Shown here: positions 7,293 through 14,511 of the stretch, piece after piece
Numbering within the stretch: the first letter of the stretch is position 1
How the letters are laid out: each line of letters opens with the position of its first letter
Assembly (NCBI GenBank): GCA_903970255.1
Contig: CAJCHM010000044.1
Span: forward strand, 1-38,991
Origin: Acidobacteriota bacterium
Lineage (GTDB): Bacteria > Chlamydiota > Chlamydiia > Chlamydiales > Rhabdochlamydiaceae
Length of the DNA stretch: 38,991 nucleotides
Direction: 5' to 3'
Position numbers and translations under genes: made by a program
Notes under the pieces: model-generated
The model's database searches: none
Seen by the model: the letters and a program-made list of their open reading frames with translations, nothing else
Told to the model about the DNA's origin: nothing

Positions 7293-8338
7293 AGTTTCAG
7301 AATACAACAGCTTTTGAAAAGCATCTTGCCCAAGGGGCAAAGTATCCGCTTGCTCGCGTTTTTCTTATCGTATCCTCATGTTCGTATGAGCGCAAAAAGA
7401 TTGTGGACAAAGTGGTTTGTGCAATTGCCTCTAAAGAGGGGGAGATCCACTTTCAGGTGCAGGATGGGGCGCGAGGATCTGTGCAAGATTTCATTACAGA
7501 ACTGAATACGACCTCTCTTTTTAAAGGGAAACAGATTCTCTATTTGGATGGGATTGATAAGATCAAAAAGAGTCTCCTTCCCCCTTTAAGTGATTTTGTC
7601 GCCAAACCCTCCCCCTTTTCTTATCTGTTGCTTGGCGCAAATTCTAGCAAAGGGTTAACAGAGCTTTACGCCAAAGGTAAAAAAGAGATTATCGCCTGCG
7701 ATTTAAGCGAGGAAAAACCCTGGGATCGGAAAGAGCGATTAAAGCGGATGTTAATCGAAGAGATTGCTAAAGAGGGTAGGCGCTTAAGTGGCGATGCGGT
7801 GGAGTATCTTCTGGAAAATGTGGGATTGAACTTGCCTAGCCTCCAAAATGAGGTGGATAAACTGATCACTTATGCAGGAGAGCGGTGTGAACTTACCCTT
7901 CAGGATGTGCATACCCTTTGCGCTGCGCAAAAAACATCCACTCTATGGCAGCTTGCTGATGCAATTGTTTGGAAAGAGCCTTTTCCCAAATTCGAGGAAA
8001 ATATCGATTTGAGTCTGCTATTGCCCCTGCTCTCTCAATTGCGTACTCAATTCCAGCTTGGGTTAAATCTTGCTGTTTTGCTAGAGAGGGGAGTGCATCC
8101 TTCAGAAATTGCCCATTTCCTCCCCCATGTAAAATCGGCTGCCCTCACTAAAGCTCTGCCGCTCGCAGGGGCGCGTCGCAGTGGCTTTTTCAAGAGATCG
8201 CTCGACCTTCTTTTTGACATTGAGCTGATGGCAAAAAACAGTGGGTTTGATCCTGCCCTTATCCTCGATTGCTTAATCACTAAACTCACTCTTTTAAAAC
8301 AATATTATGCTCTACCTGTTTCCAAATCTTTTAGCTGA
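7277..8338 (+). CDS. holA: DNA polymerase III delta subunit (HolA)
   Basis: This 353-residue clamp-loader subunit opens the beta sliding clamp during replication. The N-terminal AAA+-like fold shows LARVFLIVSSCSYERKKIVD in place of the Walker A region, followed by the conserved FKGKQILYLDGIDKIKK. Next comes KKEIIACDLSE, then the helical segment SGDAVEYLLENVG..LPSLQNEVDKL, which is typical of delta subunits. The C-terminal domain includes LLSQLRTQFQLGLNL. Delta subunits lack a functional P-loop, as here. The ATG at 7277 lies inside the OsmC gene; a TTG at 7289 is a less likely alternative. The 3' end overlaps the methyltransferase start by 32 bases. Confidence 0.85.
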   Translation: MGRGLKFQNTTAFEKHLAQGAKYPLARVFLIVSSCSYERKKIVDKVVCAIASKEGEIHFQVQDGARGSVQDFITELNTTSLFKGKQILYLDGIDKIKKSLLPPLSDFVAKPSPFSYLLLGANSSKGLTELYAKGKKEIIACDLSEEKPWDRKERLKRMLIEEIAKEGRRLSGDAVEYLLENVGLNLPSLQNEVDKLITYAGERCELTLQDVHTLCAAQKTSTLWQLADAIVWKEPFPKFEENIDLSLLLPLLSQLRTQFQLGLNLAVLLERGVHPSEIAHFLPHVKSAALTKALPLAGARRSGFFKRSLDLLFDIELMAKNSGFDPALILDCLITKLTLLKQYYALPVSKSFS

Positions 8339-9017
8339 ATTAGAATCCCATGCTAGCCAGCTCCCTCATAGCGTCGATGTGGCTGTTGCCCAAATCACAA
8401 GCTTAATTGCTGAAAATGAAAAAGAGGGGCGCCGCTTTTTGCGCCGCTTCCAATACCCACCTCCCAAAACCTTCCGCGATATTTCTATTTTTTTGCTCAA
8501 TGAACATACTACAGATAGCGATAAGAAAGAATTGATGAAGGAAATGAGGAAAGGGGGAATATGGGGGCTTGTTTCCGATTGCGGGATGCCCTGTCTTGCT
8601 GACCCAGGTGCTGATGTTGTGCTGATGGCACGGCAAAGTGGCATTAAGGTAGAAACCTTTGCAGGCCCGTCGAGTATCCTTTTAGCTCTAGTTCTTTCAG
8701 GGCTTGGAGGGCAGCATTTTACTTTCCACGGCTATCTGCCCAAGGAAGAGCCTCAGCTCATTGCTGAATTAAAAAGACTCGAAAAACTCTCATCCAAGGA
8801 GAAATCCACACATCTTTTTATTGAAACACCTTATCGCAATGGAAGGATGGTGGAAAAGATATTGTCCACACTTGAACCACAGAGCTGGCTTTGCATCGCC
8901 TGTGACCTCTCTGCTCCCACGGAATACGTGCAAACAAGAAGGATTAAAGAGTGGAATAAAAATCCCTTGCCGCAGATCGACAAGCGCCCGGCAGTATTTG
9001 TGATTAAAGGAGGGTGA
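8307..9017 (+). CDS. SAM-dependent methyltransferase, RsmI/YraL-like tetrapyrrole methylase fold
   Basis: This 236-residue protein has the tetrapyrrole-methylase fold. The motif SDCGMPCLADPGADVV near residue 90 corresponds to the SDAGTPLISDPG signature of RsmI, the enzyme that 2'-O-methylates 16S rRNA C1402. GPSSILLALVLSG and FHGYLP follow in the usual order, then the TPYRN segment. The N-terminus diverges from RsmI: it opens with MLYLFPNLL rather than a typical ATPIGN start. The specificity could therefore differ. I recall that chlamydiae carry this protein as YraL (CT048). It overlaps holA and ends before a strong bidirectional hairpin. Confidence 0.75.
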   Translation: MLYLFPNLLAELESHASQLPHSVDVAVAQITSLIAENEKEGRRFLRRFQYPPPKTFRDISIFLLNEHTTDSDKKELMKEMRKGGIWGLVSDCGMPCLADPGADVVLMARQSGIKVETFAGPSSILLALVLSGLGGQHFTFHGYLPKEEPQLIAELKRLEKLSSKEKSTHLFIETPYRNGRMVEKILSTLEPQSWLCIACDLSAPTEYVQTRRIKEWNKNPLPQIDKRPAVFVIKGG

Positions 9018-9019
9018 GA

Positions 9020-9046
9020 GAGGATTTGGATGCTCTCCAAATCCTC
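9020..9046. terminator. bidirectional terminator hairpin
   Basis: GAGGATTTGG (9020-9029) and CCAAATCCTC (9037-9046) form a perfect 10-bp stem with a 7-base loop. They lie between the convergent methyltransferase and effector-candidate genes. No long T-run is present on either side, so efficiency is uncertain. Confidence 0.55.
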
Positions 9047-9058
9047 ACATAACGATCC

Positions 9059-10285
9059 TTATTTCTGGCCGTGCAGACATCTTTCTAATGCCTGAATAGA
9101 TAGCATATGCATCCCTTCTTTATTCCAATTGTGTTCTGCATACTGCTTGTCCCAGTCTCCAATGTGTATATTTGCCGCTATTGCTTGTTCATAGAGATAT
9201 TGAAAGAAAAGGCTTGTGCCCTTTATTTGATTGATGTAGTCCGTAAAGGCAGCACGATATTGCTCATGCGCTCTATCGCATTGTTTATTATGCAATTCAT
9301 AGTTTTCCGGGTTTCCGCTGTACATGCGCACAGGAAGTTCATAATGAGTTTTAAGAATCTCTTCCCCTTTAGAGATCAACTCTTCACTAATCCCAACCGG
9401 CTGCAGTGTATACTTTTTTGAATTTATCGGTTGGAGTTGATCGTTTACGTTGATCCAATTATAGCGTCCAGCTTTAATCTCTCCATTATTATAATTTTCA
9501 ATCATCTTTTCCACTTTTCCTTCAATGATTGTATAACGGCTAAGGTGGCGCAGCACATCTCTTAAAGCATGTTCAGGAAGACTTTTACGAACATCCTCAT
9601 AGGTATTAGCATTTTTAATCTCTTCGCTGAAAGTTAAATCAACATATGAAATGATCCGTTTGAAGTCGCTGTTGACAGGTTTCGGCTTAATACTTTCCAC
9701 AACAGGTTCTTTTATAACAGTAATCTGCGGGTTTATCTCAATCGTTTCCTTATTAGATGTTGGTGGAGTTGTCTCGTCCAACAGAGGTGCAGATGGAGCG
9801 TAAGGGGTATTATTTGCAACAACAGGTGCACTACTTTTATTTTCTGTTGTTTTCTCGAATTTTTTCTTGAATTTGTTAAATAATGATGCAATGATTGATT
9901 TCGGTTTATCTAAAAAAGAAGATTTAGTTTCAGGAATTGGTTCTTGATGCATTGGTATGTAATCAGGTATCTTGTTAAAGTTAGAGGGCACTGAGGGTAT
10001 TGCAGGATAAAGGGAAGGTGAGGGTATTGCAGGATAAAGGGAATTTGGTTCTTGTTGATCCGTTTGTTCCTTTGTCTCTTGGTTGAATAGGCTGAGCAGA
10101 TTTTGTGGCGGATTGTATAGTGGCGGAGTGTATACATATGCAGGGTTAGGTTGTTGTATTGAATGAGTGGATGTCTGATTATAATCCGGATTGTATGGAA
10201 CAACATTGTTGTATGGAATAACTAGATCATTGTAATTGCTATAACCGTTGTTTTGGTTATTGACGTTATTGTTATATGGGTACAT
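9059..10285 (-). CDS. Asn/Pro-rich protein, candidate secreted effector
   Basis: The protein has 408 residues. I start it at the second ATG (10285, MYPYNN), because the first ATG (10297) contains the GGAG that is ideally placed as its ribosome site. The N-terminal half (to about residue 200) is disordered and rich in Asn, Tyr, Pro and Ser, with a 9-residue tandem repeat SLYPAIPSP/SLYPAIPSV. A short Lys-rich helix (SLFNKFKKKFEKTTENK) lies in the middle. The C-terminal half from about residue 205 is a helical, folded-looking domain ending ALERCLHGQK. There is no signal peptide and no membrane segment. Disordered N-terminus, AT-rich codon use and isolated transcription fit a type III-secreted effector, but this is inference and no family is recognised. 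Confidence 0.65.
   Translation of the reverse strand: MYPYNNNVNNQNNGYSNYNDLVIPYNNVVPYNPDYNQTSTHSIQQPNPAYVYTPPLYNPPQNLLSLFNQETKEQTDQQEPNSLYPAIPSPSLYPAIPSVPSNFNKIPDYIPMHQEPIPETKSSFLDKPKSIIASLFNKFKKKFEKTTENKSSAPVVANNTPYAPSAPLLDETTPPTSNKETIEINPQITVIKEPVVESIKPKPVNSDFKRIISYVDLTFSEEIKNANTYEDVRKSLPEHALRDVLRHLSRYTIIEGKVEKMIENYNNGEIKAGRYNWINVNDQLQPINSKKYTLQPVGISEELISKGEEILKTHYELPVRMYSGNPENYELHNKQCDRAHEQYRAAFTDYINQIKGTSLFFQYLYEQAIAANIHIGDWDKQYAEHNWNKEGMHMLSIQALERCLHGQK
9992..10045 (-). repeat. 27-bp in-frame tandem repeat
   Basis: Two units of 27 bp (9992-10018 and 10019-10045) share their first 25 bases and encode SLYPAIP twice. Slippage here would change the protein by whole 9-residue steps without a frameshift. 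Confidence 0.8.
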
Positions 10286-10333
10286 GATTTTCTCCATTGT
10301 TTTATTGTTATATTATTACTCTTGGCGACGTTA

Positions 10334-10362
10334 ATTTTAGCGATTAAGTAATTGTCGCGCAA
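10334..10362 (-). promoter_or_regulatory. predicted promoter of the effector-candidate gene
   Basis: On the minus strand, TTGCGC (10362-10357), 17 bases and TAAAAT (10339-10334) give a leader of about 40 nt ahead of the ATG at 10285. Confidence 0.55.
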
Positions 10363-10654
10363 CTAAAATGCACATTTAACTATCTTAAAATCAATCGTTT
10401 GTTTTATTTTGTTTTTTATTGCACGATCAGTAAATTATTACGAGTTAACGCTTGAAATTTTGATGTAAATGCATTGCATATTTTATGATGCAATTGTTTT
10501 GCGTCTTTTATTTCTCATCATAAATTTAATGCGATACATTGAAATTACCATTTCTGTTCCTAAGTGAATCATTGCATTTTGATGCTCTTTGTTGTTTTTA
10601 ATAGGTGAACAAATAAACATCCGTAGTGTAGAATGAAGGTGTAGTTTAGTGTAG
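10363..10654. other. AT-rich gene-free spacer between divergent promoters
   Basis: No ORF or RNA gene is convincing here. The motif ATGCATTGCAT and two further TGCAT/TGCAA words cluster at about 10468-10495 and could be a binding site. The rest is AT-rich spacer. Confidence 0.4.
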
Positions 10655-10683
10655 TTGATTATATAATTTAAATTTGCTATAAT
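10655..10683 (+). promoter_or_regulatory. strong predicted promoter
   Basis: TTGATT (10655-10660), a 17-base AT-rich spacer and a perfect TATAAT (10678-10683). It would give a leader of about 50 nt for the gene at 10741. Confidence 0.7.
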
Positions 10684-10740
10684 TAGGTTTTAGGTAATGT
10701 TAGTATTAATAATTAAACATAAAATAACAGGTAATAACTT

Positions 10741-10947
10741 ATGGACAACACCTTACATCAACTCAAGGCTAGGGTTGCTAGCTTGGAGAGCAAAACAGAT
10801 ATGTTAGAATCTGAGCTTATGTACTTGAACGACATGCTCATACGTTGCGGGTTTCCTCAAGGGATTGCAACATTGAAAGAGACTGTGCAGGAGTTGCTCG
10901 CTGAGGATGCTATCGAGCACGTTCAAGAGCGTCCTGAACGGATTTAA
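10741..10947 (+). CDS. small coiled-coil protein, conserved type unknown
   Basis: The protein has 68 residues. The heptad-rich N-terminus (LHQLKARVASLESKTDMLES, residues 5-24) continues to about residue 36 and predicts a short coiled coil, much like SlyX in size and shape. A helical tail ETVQELLAEDAIEHVQ follows. It is a stand-alone transcript, with its own strong promoter and a perfect rho-independent terminator at 10988-11017, so it may be abundantly expressed. The ribosome site is weak (AGG, 11 bases upstream). Function unknown. Confidence 0.65.
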   Translation: MDNTLHQLKARVASLESKTDMLESELMYLNDMLIRCGFPQGIATLKETVQELLAEDAIEHVQERPERI

Positions 10948-10987
10948 ACTATTGACTATTAAGCAATAGAATTTAAGTCTCTTCTTT

Positions 10988-11017
10988 GAGGGGCAGGTGA
11001 TCCACCTGCCCCTTTTT
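10988..11017 (+). terminator. rho-independent terminator
   Basis: AGGGGCAGGTG (10989-10999) pairs perfectly with CACCTGCCCCT (11003-11013) around a 3-base loop and runs into a T5 tract. This is the best terminator of the window. Confidence 0.92.
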
Positions 11018-11101
11018 CATGCCTGTCTTGAACAAACTCTTAAGCTTTACTTCTTCTGCCGATTATGGTACCTTTACCCCTTAAATTGCGGAGCAAAAGG
11101 T

Positions 11102-11365
11102 ATGGCTAAACTCATTTTTGAAAATACGGGGGAAGAGAAAGAACTTCCAGAGGACTCTCCACTTCATCAATTTTGTGAGGAAGCTGGAGTTCCTTTTGCA
11201 TGTACCGAAGGAGTTTGTGGAACATGCGTTATTGAGGTGGTCGAAGGGATGGATAATCTTTCCGATTTCACTCAAGAGGAAAAGGATTTTTTAGGTGATC
11301 AAGATCGGGAACGCTTAGCTTGCCAATGCAAGCTCAAAGGCGGATGTGTACGAATTAAATATTAA
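11102..11365 (+). CDS. [2Fe-2S] ferredoxin, plant/adrenodoxin fold
   Basis: This 87-residue electron carrier is cytoplasmic. Ligand cysteines are arranged C-x4-C-x2-C (ACTEGVCGTC, about residues 33-42), with the fourth in RLACQC near residue 75, as in plant-type ferredoxins. The start at ATG 11102 (MAKLIFENTG) has a GGAG ribosome site 9 bases upstream. A longer frame from 10997 crosses the terminator and is rejected. It lies 15 bp ahead of the DUF1858-IscA gene, which suggests a shared role in iron-sulfur cluster metabolism. Confidence 0.9.
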   Translation: MAKLIFENTGEEKELPEDSPLHQFCEEAGVPFACTEGVCGTCVIEVVEGMDNLSDFTQEEKDFLGDQDRERLACQCKLKGGCVRIKY

Positions 11366-11380
11366 GATTTAGGGTTAACT

Positions 11381-11953
11381 ATGTCACAAGACACAGCTCA
11401 AAAAGTTTACAAAGAAATGACTATCGAGGACATTTTGTCCCGTTTTCCCCATAAGAGCCAAAAGTTGGCGCAAGAGATGACAAACACCGGCCTGCATTGC
11501 GTTGGCTGCGGGGCTGCCGTTTGGGAGACGTTAGAAGCGGGGATGCTCAGCCACGATTTTTCACCTGAGGATGTCGATGCAATGGTCGAGCGTTTGAATG
11601 CCATTTTAGCCCAAGAGAGCGATCTTTCTACAATTACCCTTACCAAGCGCGCGGCAGACAAATACCGCCACATCTTGAAAGAGGATGGTAAAGAGGGATG
11701 GGGGTTGCGTTTTGGCGACAAGGCTGCAGGGTGCAGCGGTTTCGAATATGTTCTTGACTATTCTGAGGCTGCAAATGGCGACGATCAGATTTTCTTGTCG
11801 GAAGGGGTTGAAATCCACGTCAATAAGGCGGATGTCTCCAGGCTGCTTGGATCAGAGATCGATTATGTCGATGGACTCAATGGCGCTGGGTTTAAAATTA
11901 GCAATCCCAACGTCAAAGGGTCTTGCGGCTGCGGCAAATCGCAGAGTTACTAG
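11381..11953 (+). CDS. DUF1858-IscA/HesB fusion, iron-sulfur cluster assembly protein
   Basis: This 190-residue protein has two domains. Residues about 10-75 form a DUF1858-type module: it begins MTIEDILSRFPHKSQKL and contains GLHCVGCGAAVWETLE with a C-x2-C pair. Residues about 83-190 form an A-type Fe-S carrier domain (IscA/SufA/HesB). Its three hallmark cysteines are AAGCSGFEY and the terminal GSCGCGK (C-x-C). A-type carriers deliver clusters to target proteins. The N-terminal C-x2-C may add a metal or redox site. It sits 15 bp after the ferredoxin gene, consistent with a two-gene Fe-S unit. The fusion is unusual relative to proteobacterial IscA (about 107 residues). Confidence 0.87.
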   Translation: MSQDTAQKVYKEMTIEDILSRFPHKSQKLAQEMTNTGLHCVGCGAAVWETLEAGMLSHDFSPEDVDAMVERLNAILAQESDLSTITLTKRAADKYRHILKEDGKEGWGLRFGDKAAGCSGFEYVLDYSEAANGDDQIFLSEGVEIHVNKADVSRLLGSEIDYVDGLNGAGFKISNPNVKGSCGCGKSQSY

Positions 11954-11977
11954 AGGCAATTGGAGAACTAGCCAAGC

Positions 11978-13378
11978 TTATTTATGAATGGCGCGCTTGT
12001 CTACAGCTAGCGCAGCCTCTTTCATTGCCTCCGACAGAGTGGGGTGGGCATGCGGGGTTGCGGCGAGCTCTTCAACGGTAATTCTTTTCTGGATCGCAAG
12101 TGCTCCCTCGGCTATCAGCTCCGAGGCGTGTGCGCCGATGATATGGATCCCGACAATGATCCCTGTTGTGCTAGAGGCGATCATCTTGATAAAACCCTCT
12201 TCCTCACCGGTGCAGCGGGCTCTTGAATTTGCTTTGAAGGCAAAGGTTCCTACTTTAATAGCGATTCCCGCAGCTTTTGCCTCCTCTTCTGTCATGCCGA
12301 CAGAGGCGACCTCTGGATGGGTGTAGACCACATTGGGGATTGCTGCGTATTCAATTTTGGGATGGTGTCCCGCGATGATCTCTGCAACAGCGATCCCTTC
12401 TTCCGAGGCTTTATGGGCAAGCATCGGGCCATCGACGCAATCTCCGATGGAAAAGATATGGGGTTGATTTGTGCGGAATGTGCCGTCGATTTTGATAAAT
12501 CCTTTGTCAGTAGTCTCGATTCCCGCTTTTTCAAGATGCAACCCTTGCGTGTAGGGTTTTCTGCCAATACAGACTAAGATCACATCGGCATCCATCTCCT
12601 GCTCTGTTTTATCTGGCATTTGTACCTTCAGTGAGATCTGCTTATCGCCGATATTTGCAGAGACAACTTTGGAGGAGAGGTGAAATTGCATCCCTTGGGC
12701 CATGAGGACCCGGTGCAGCTCTTTGGAGAGGCTCTCATCGAGGGTAGGACAAATTCTATTTAAGAATTCGACAAAGGTCACATTTGAGCCCAACCTGGAG
12801 TAAACAGAGCCTAGCTCCACACCGATGATCCCGGCGCCAACAACCAGCATTTTTTTGGGAACCTGGTTCAAGGCAAGTGCGCCTGTCGATGAGAGGATTC
12901 TGCGCTCATCAAAGGGGAGGAAGGGGAGTGCAATCGGTTCCGATCCTGTGGCAATGATGATGTAGCGGGCAGAGATTTCCTGCGAGGAGCTATCGCCTAA
13001 AATCTGAATTTGTGTGGGAGTGCTAAAGCTTGCTGTCCCAGCGTAGCGGGTAATTTTATTTTTTTTAAAAAGGGCGCCGATCCCGTCATTGAAAGAGGCG
13101 ACGATTTTTTGTTTGCGAGACATCATTTCATTAAAATGAAGATCTGTCTTGACAACTTCGATCCCATGGGTTTTTGCCTCTTGGCCAATCTTCCAATAGA
13201 ACTCAGAGGATTGCAGTAGCGCTTTAGAGGGGATGCAGCCGACATTTAAGCAGGTGCCGCCTAGCTCTTTTGTCTTTTCAATGCAGGCTGTCTTCAACCC
13301 AAGCTGGGATGCCCGGATGGCAGCGACATAACCCCCAGGTCCCGATCCAATCACAATCACATCATACTTTTCAGTCAT
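11978..13378 (-). CDS. lpdA: dihydrolipoyl dehydrogenase (E3)
   Basis: This 466-residue flavoprotein reoxidises dihydrolipoamide and passes electrons to NAD+. The N-terminal FAD-binding GSGPGGYVAAIRASQLG is followed by the redox disulfide GGTCLNVGCIPSK near residue 45. The NAD-binding GAGIIGVELGSVYSRLG lies near residue 180, the second FAD motif IFSIGDCV near residue 310, and the catalytic His-Glu in HAHPTLSEAM at the C-terminus. It starts 2 bp after the sucB stop, so it is the dedicated E3 of the 2-oxoglutarate dehydrogenase operon. It could also serve other 2-oxoacid complexes. It is convergent with the IscA-like gene. Confidence 0.97.
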   Translation of the reverse strand: MTEKYDVIVIGSGPGGYVAAIRASQLGLKTACIEKTKELGGTCLNVGCIPSKALLQSSEFYWKIGQEAKTHGIEVVKTDLHFNEMMSRKQKIVASFNDGIGALFKKNKITRYAGTASFSTPTQIQILGDSSSQEISARYIIIATGSEPIALPFLPFDERRILSSTGALALNQVPKKMLVVGAGIIGVELGSVYSRLGSNVTFVEFLNRICPTLDESLSKELHRVLMAQGMQFHLSSKVVSANIGDKQISLKVQMPDKTEQEMDADVILVCIGRKPYTQGLHLEKAGIETTDKGFIKIDGTFRTNQPHIFSIGDCVDGPMLAHKASEEGIAVAEIIAGHHPKIEYAAIPNVVYTHPEVASVGMTEEEAKAAGIAIKVGTFAFKANSRARCTGEEEGFIKMIASSTTGIIVGIHIIGAHASELIAEGALAIQKRITVEELAATPHAHPTLSEAMKEAALAVDKRAIHK

Positions 13379-13380
13379 AT

Positions 13381-14511
13381 TTATAGTTCCAGTAGGAGGC
13401 GAGAGGGGTCCTCCAAGCTTTGTTTGAGGTGCACAAGGAAAAGGACCGCCTCTTTCCCGTCGACAATCCTATGATCATAACTAAGCGCGAGGTACATCAT
13501 CGGGCGGATGACGATTTCCTCTTTGATCACAATGGGGCGCTTGACAATCGAGTGCATCCCTAAGATGGCGCTTTGTGGGGGATTGAGGATCGGCGTTGAG
13601 AGGAGCGATCCGAAGACCCCGCCATTGGTGATTGTAAAACTCCCTCCGCGCAATTCATCGATGGAAATGATTCCATCGCGCGCTTTTTTAGAGTAGATCT
13701 CGATCTCTTTTTCAACCCCTCCAAAGCTTAAACGATCGCAGTTTCTGATCACAGGCACCATCAACCCTTTTTCTGTGGAGACGGCAACACCGATATCGTA
13801 GGTGTTGTAGGTGATGATCTCATCCCCATCGATGGCGGCGTTGACCTGAGGGTTGGCTTTTAGTGCGGCAACGACCCCTTTGACAAAAAAGGACATGAAA
13901 CCTAGCTTCACTCCATATTTTTTCAAAAAGTTGTCTTTTTCAGTTGCGCGGATTTCCATCACAGCGGACATATCCACCTCATTAAATGTGGTGAGCATGG
14001 CTGTTGTGTTTTTAGCTTCGACAAGACGGGTGGCGATCACTTTACGCAAGTTGCTCATTTTTTTGCGCGTCGATTTCCCATCGATGGGTGGAGCTGTTTT
14101 TATTTCTGCTTTTGAAAGCGGAGCAGAGGGTTTAGGGCCCAGTTTGATCTCCTCTGCAAACTGGGGCATCATCACCCTGGAGCTCTCTGCGGAAGGTTTT
14201 GGAGGAGGGGGTAAAACTTGAGGTTTTTCTACAGCAGGTTGTGGAGGTGGCGTAGAGCTCTCAGAAGGGGCTTTTGTATCTGTTTCGACAAAGCCAATCA
14301 CTTGGCCAATCTGAACAGTATCCTCCTTTTTGACGCTCAGTGTCAGCTGCCCATTTTGCGGGGCATAGAGGACCTGGTTGACCTTGTCGGTTTCAAGTTC
14401 CAAAATCTCCTCATCGAGTTTCACAAAACTTCCCGACGGTTTGAGGATATTGCTAATCACCGCCTCTGTTACGGATTCCCCCATCACAGGGATTTTGATC
14501 TCTACTTTCAT
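13381..14511 (-). CDS. sucB: dihydrolipoamide succinyltransferase (E2 of 2-oxoglutarate dehydrogenase)
   Basis: This 376-residue E2 subunit transfers the succinyl group from lipoamide to CoA. The single lipoyl domain (residues 1-77) carries the modified Lys43 in LETDKVN. A Pro/Ala/Ser-rich linker follows, then the catalytic domain from about residue 150 ([20 protein letters not shown]), with the active site [13 protein letters not shown]. The peripheral subunit-binding domain that normally lies between them is not recognisable. Only [15 protein letters not shown]...LSKAEI hints at a degenerate one. The length is about 30 residues short of E. coli SucB. The ATG overlaps the sucA TGA (ATGA). 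Confidence 0.94.
   Translation of the reverse strand: MKVEIKIPVMGESVTEAVISNILKPSGSFVKLDEEILELETDKVNQVLYAPQNGQLTLSVKKEDTVQIGQVIGFVETDTKAPSESSTPPPQPAVEKPQVLPPPPKPSAESSRVMMPQFAEEIKLGPKPSAPLSKAEIKTAPPIDGKSTRKKMSNLRKVIATRLVEAKNTTAMLTTFNEVDMSAVMEIRATEKDNFLKKYGVKLGFMSFFVKGVVAALKANPQVNAAIDGDEIITYNTYDIGVAVSTEKGLMVPVIRNCDRLSFGGVEKEIEIYSKKARDGIISIDELRGGSFTITNGGVFGSLLSTPILNPPQSAILGMHSIVKRPIVIKEEIVIRPMMYLALSYDHRIVDGKEAVLFLVHLKQSLEDPSRLLLEL

Noticed and set aside
10997-11101. N-terminal extension of the ferredoxin gene
   Set aside because: It begins inside a strong rho-independent terminator and encodes no ferredoxin sequence; ATG 11102 has a proper ribosome site.
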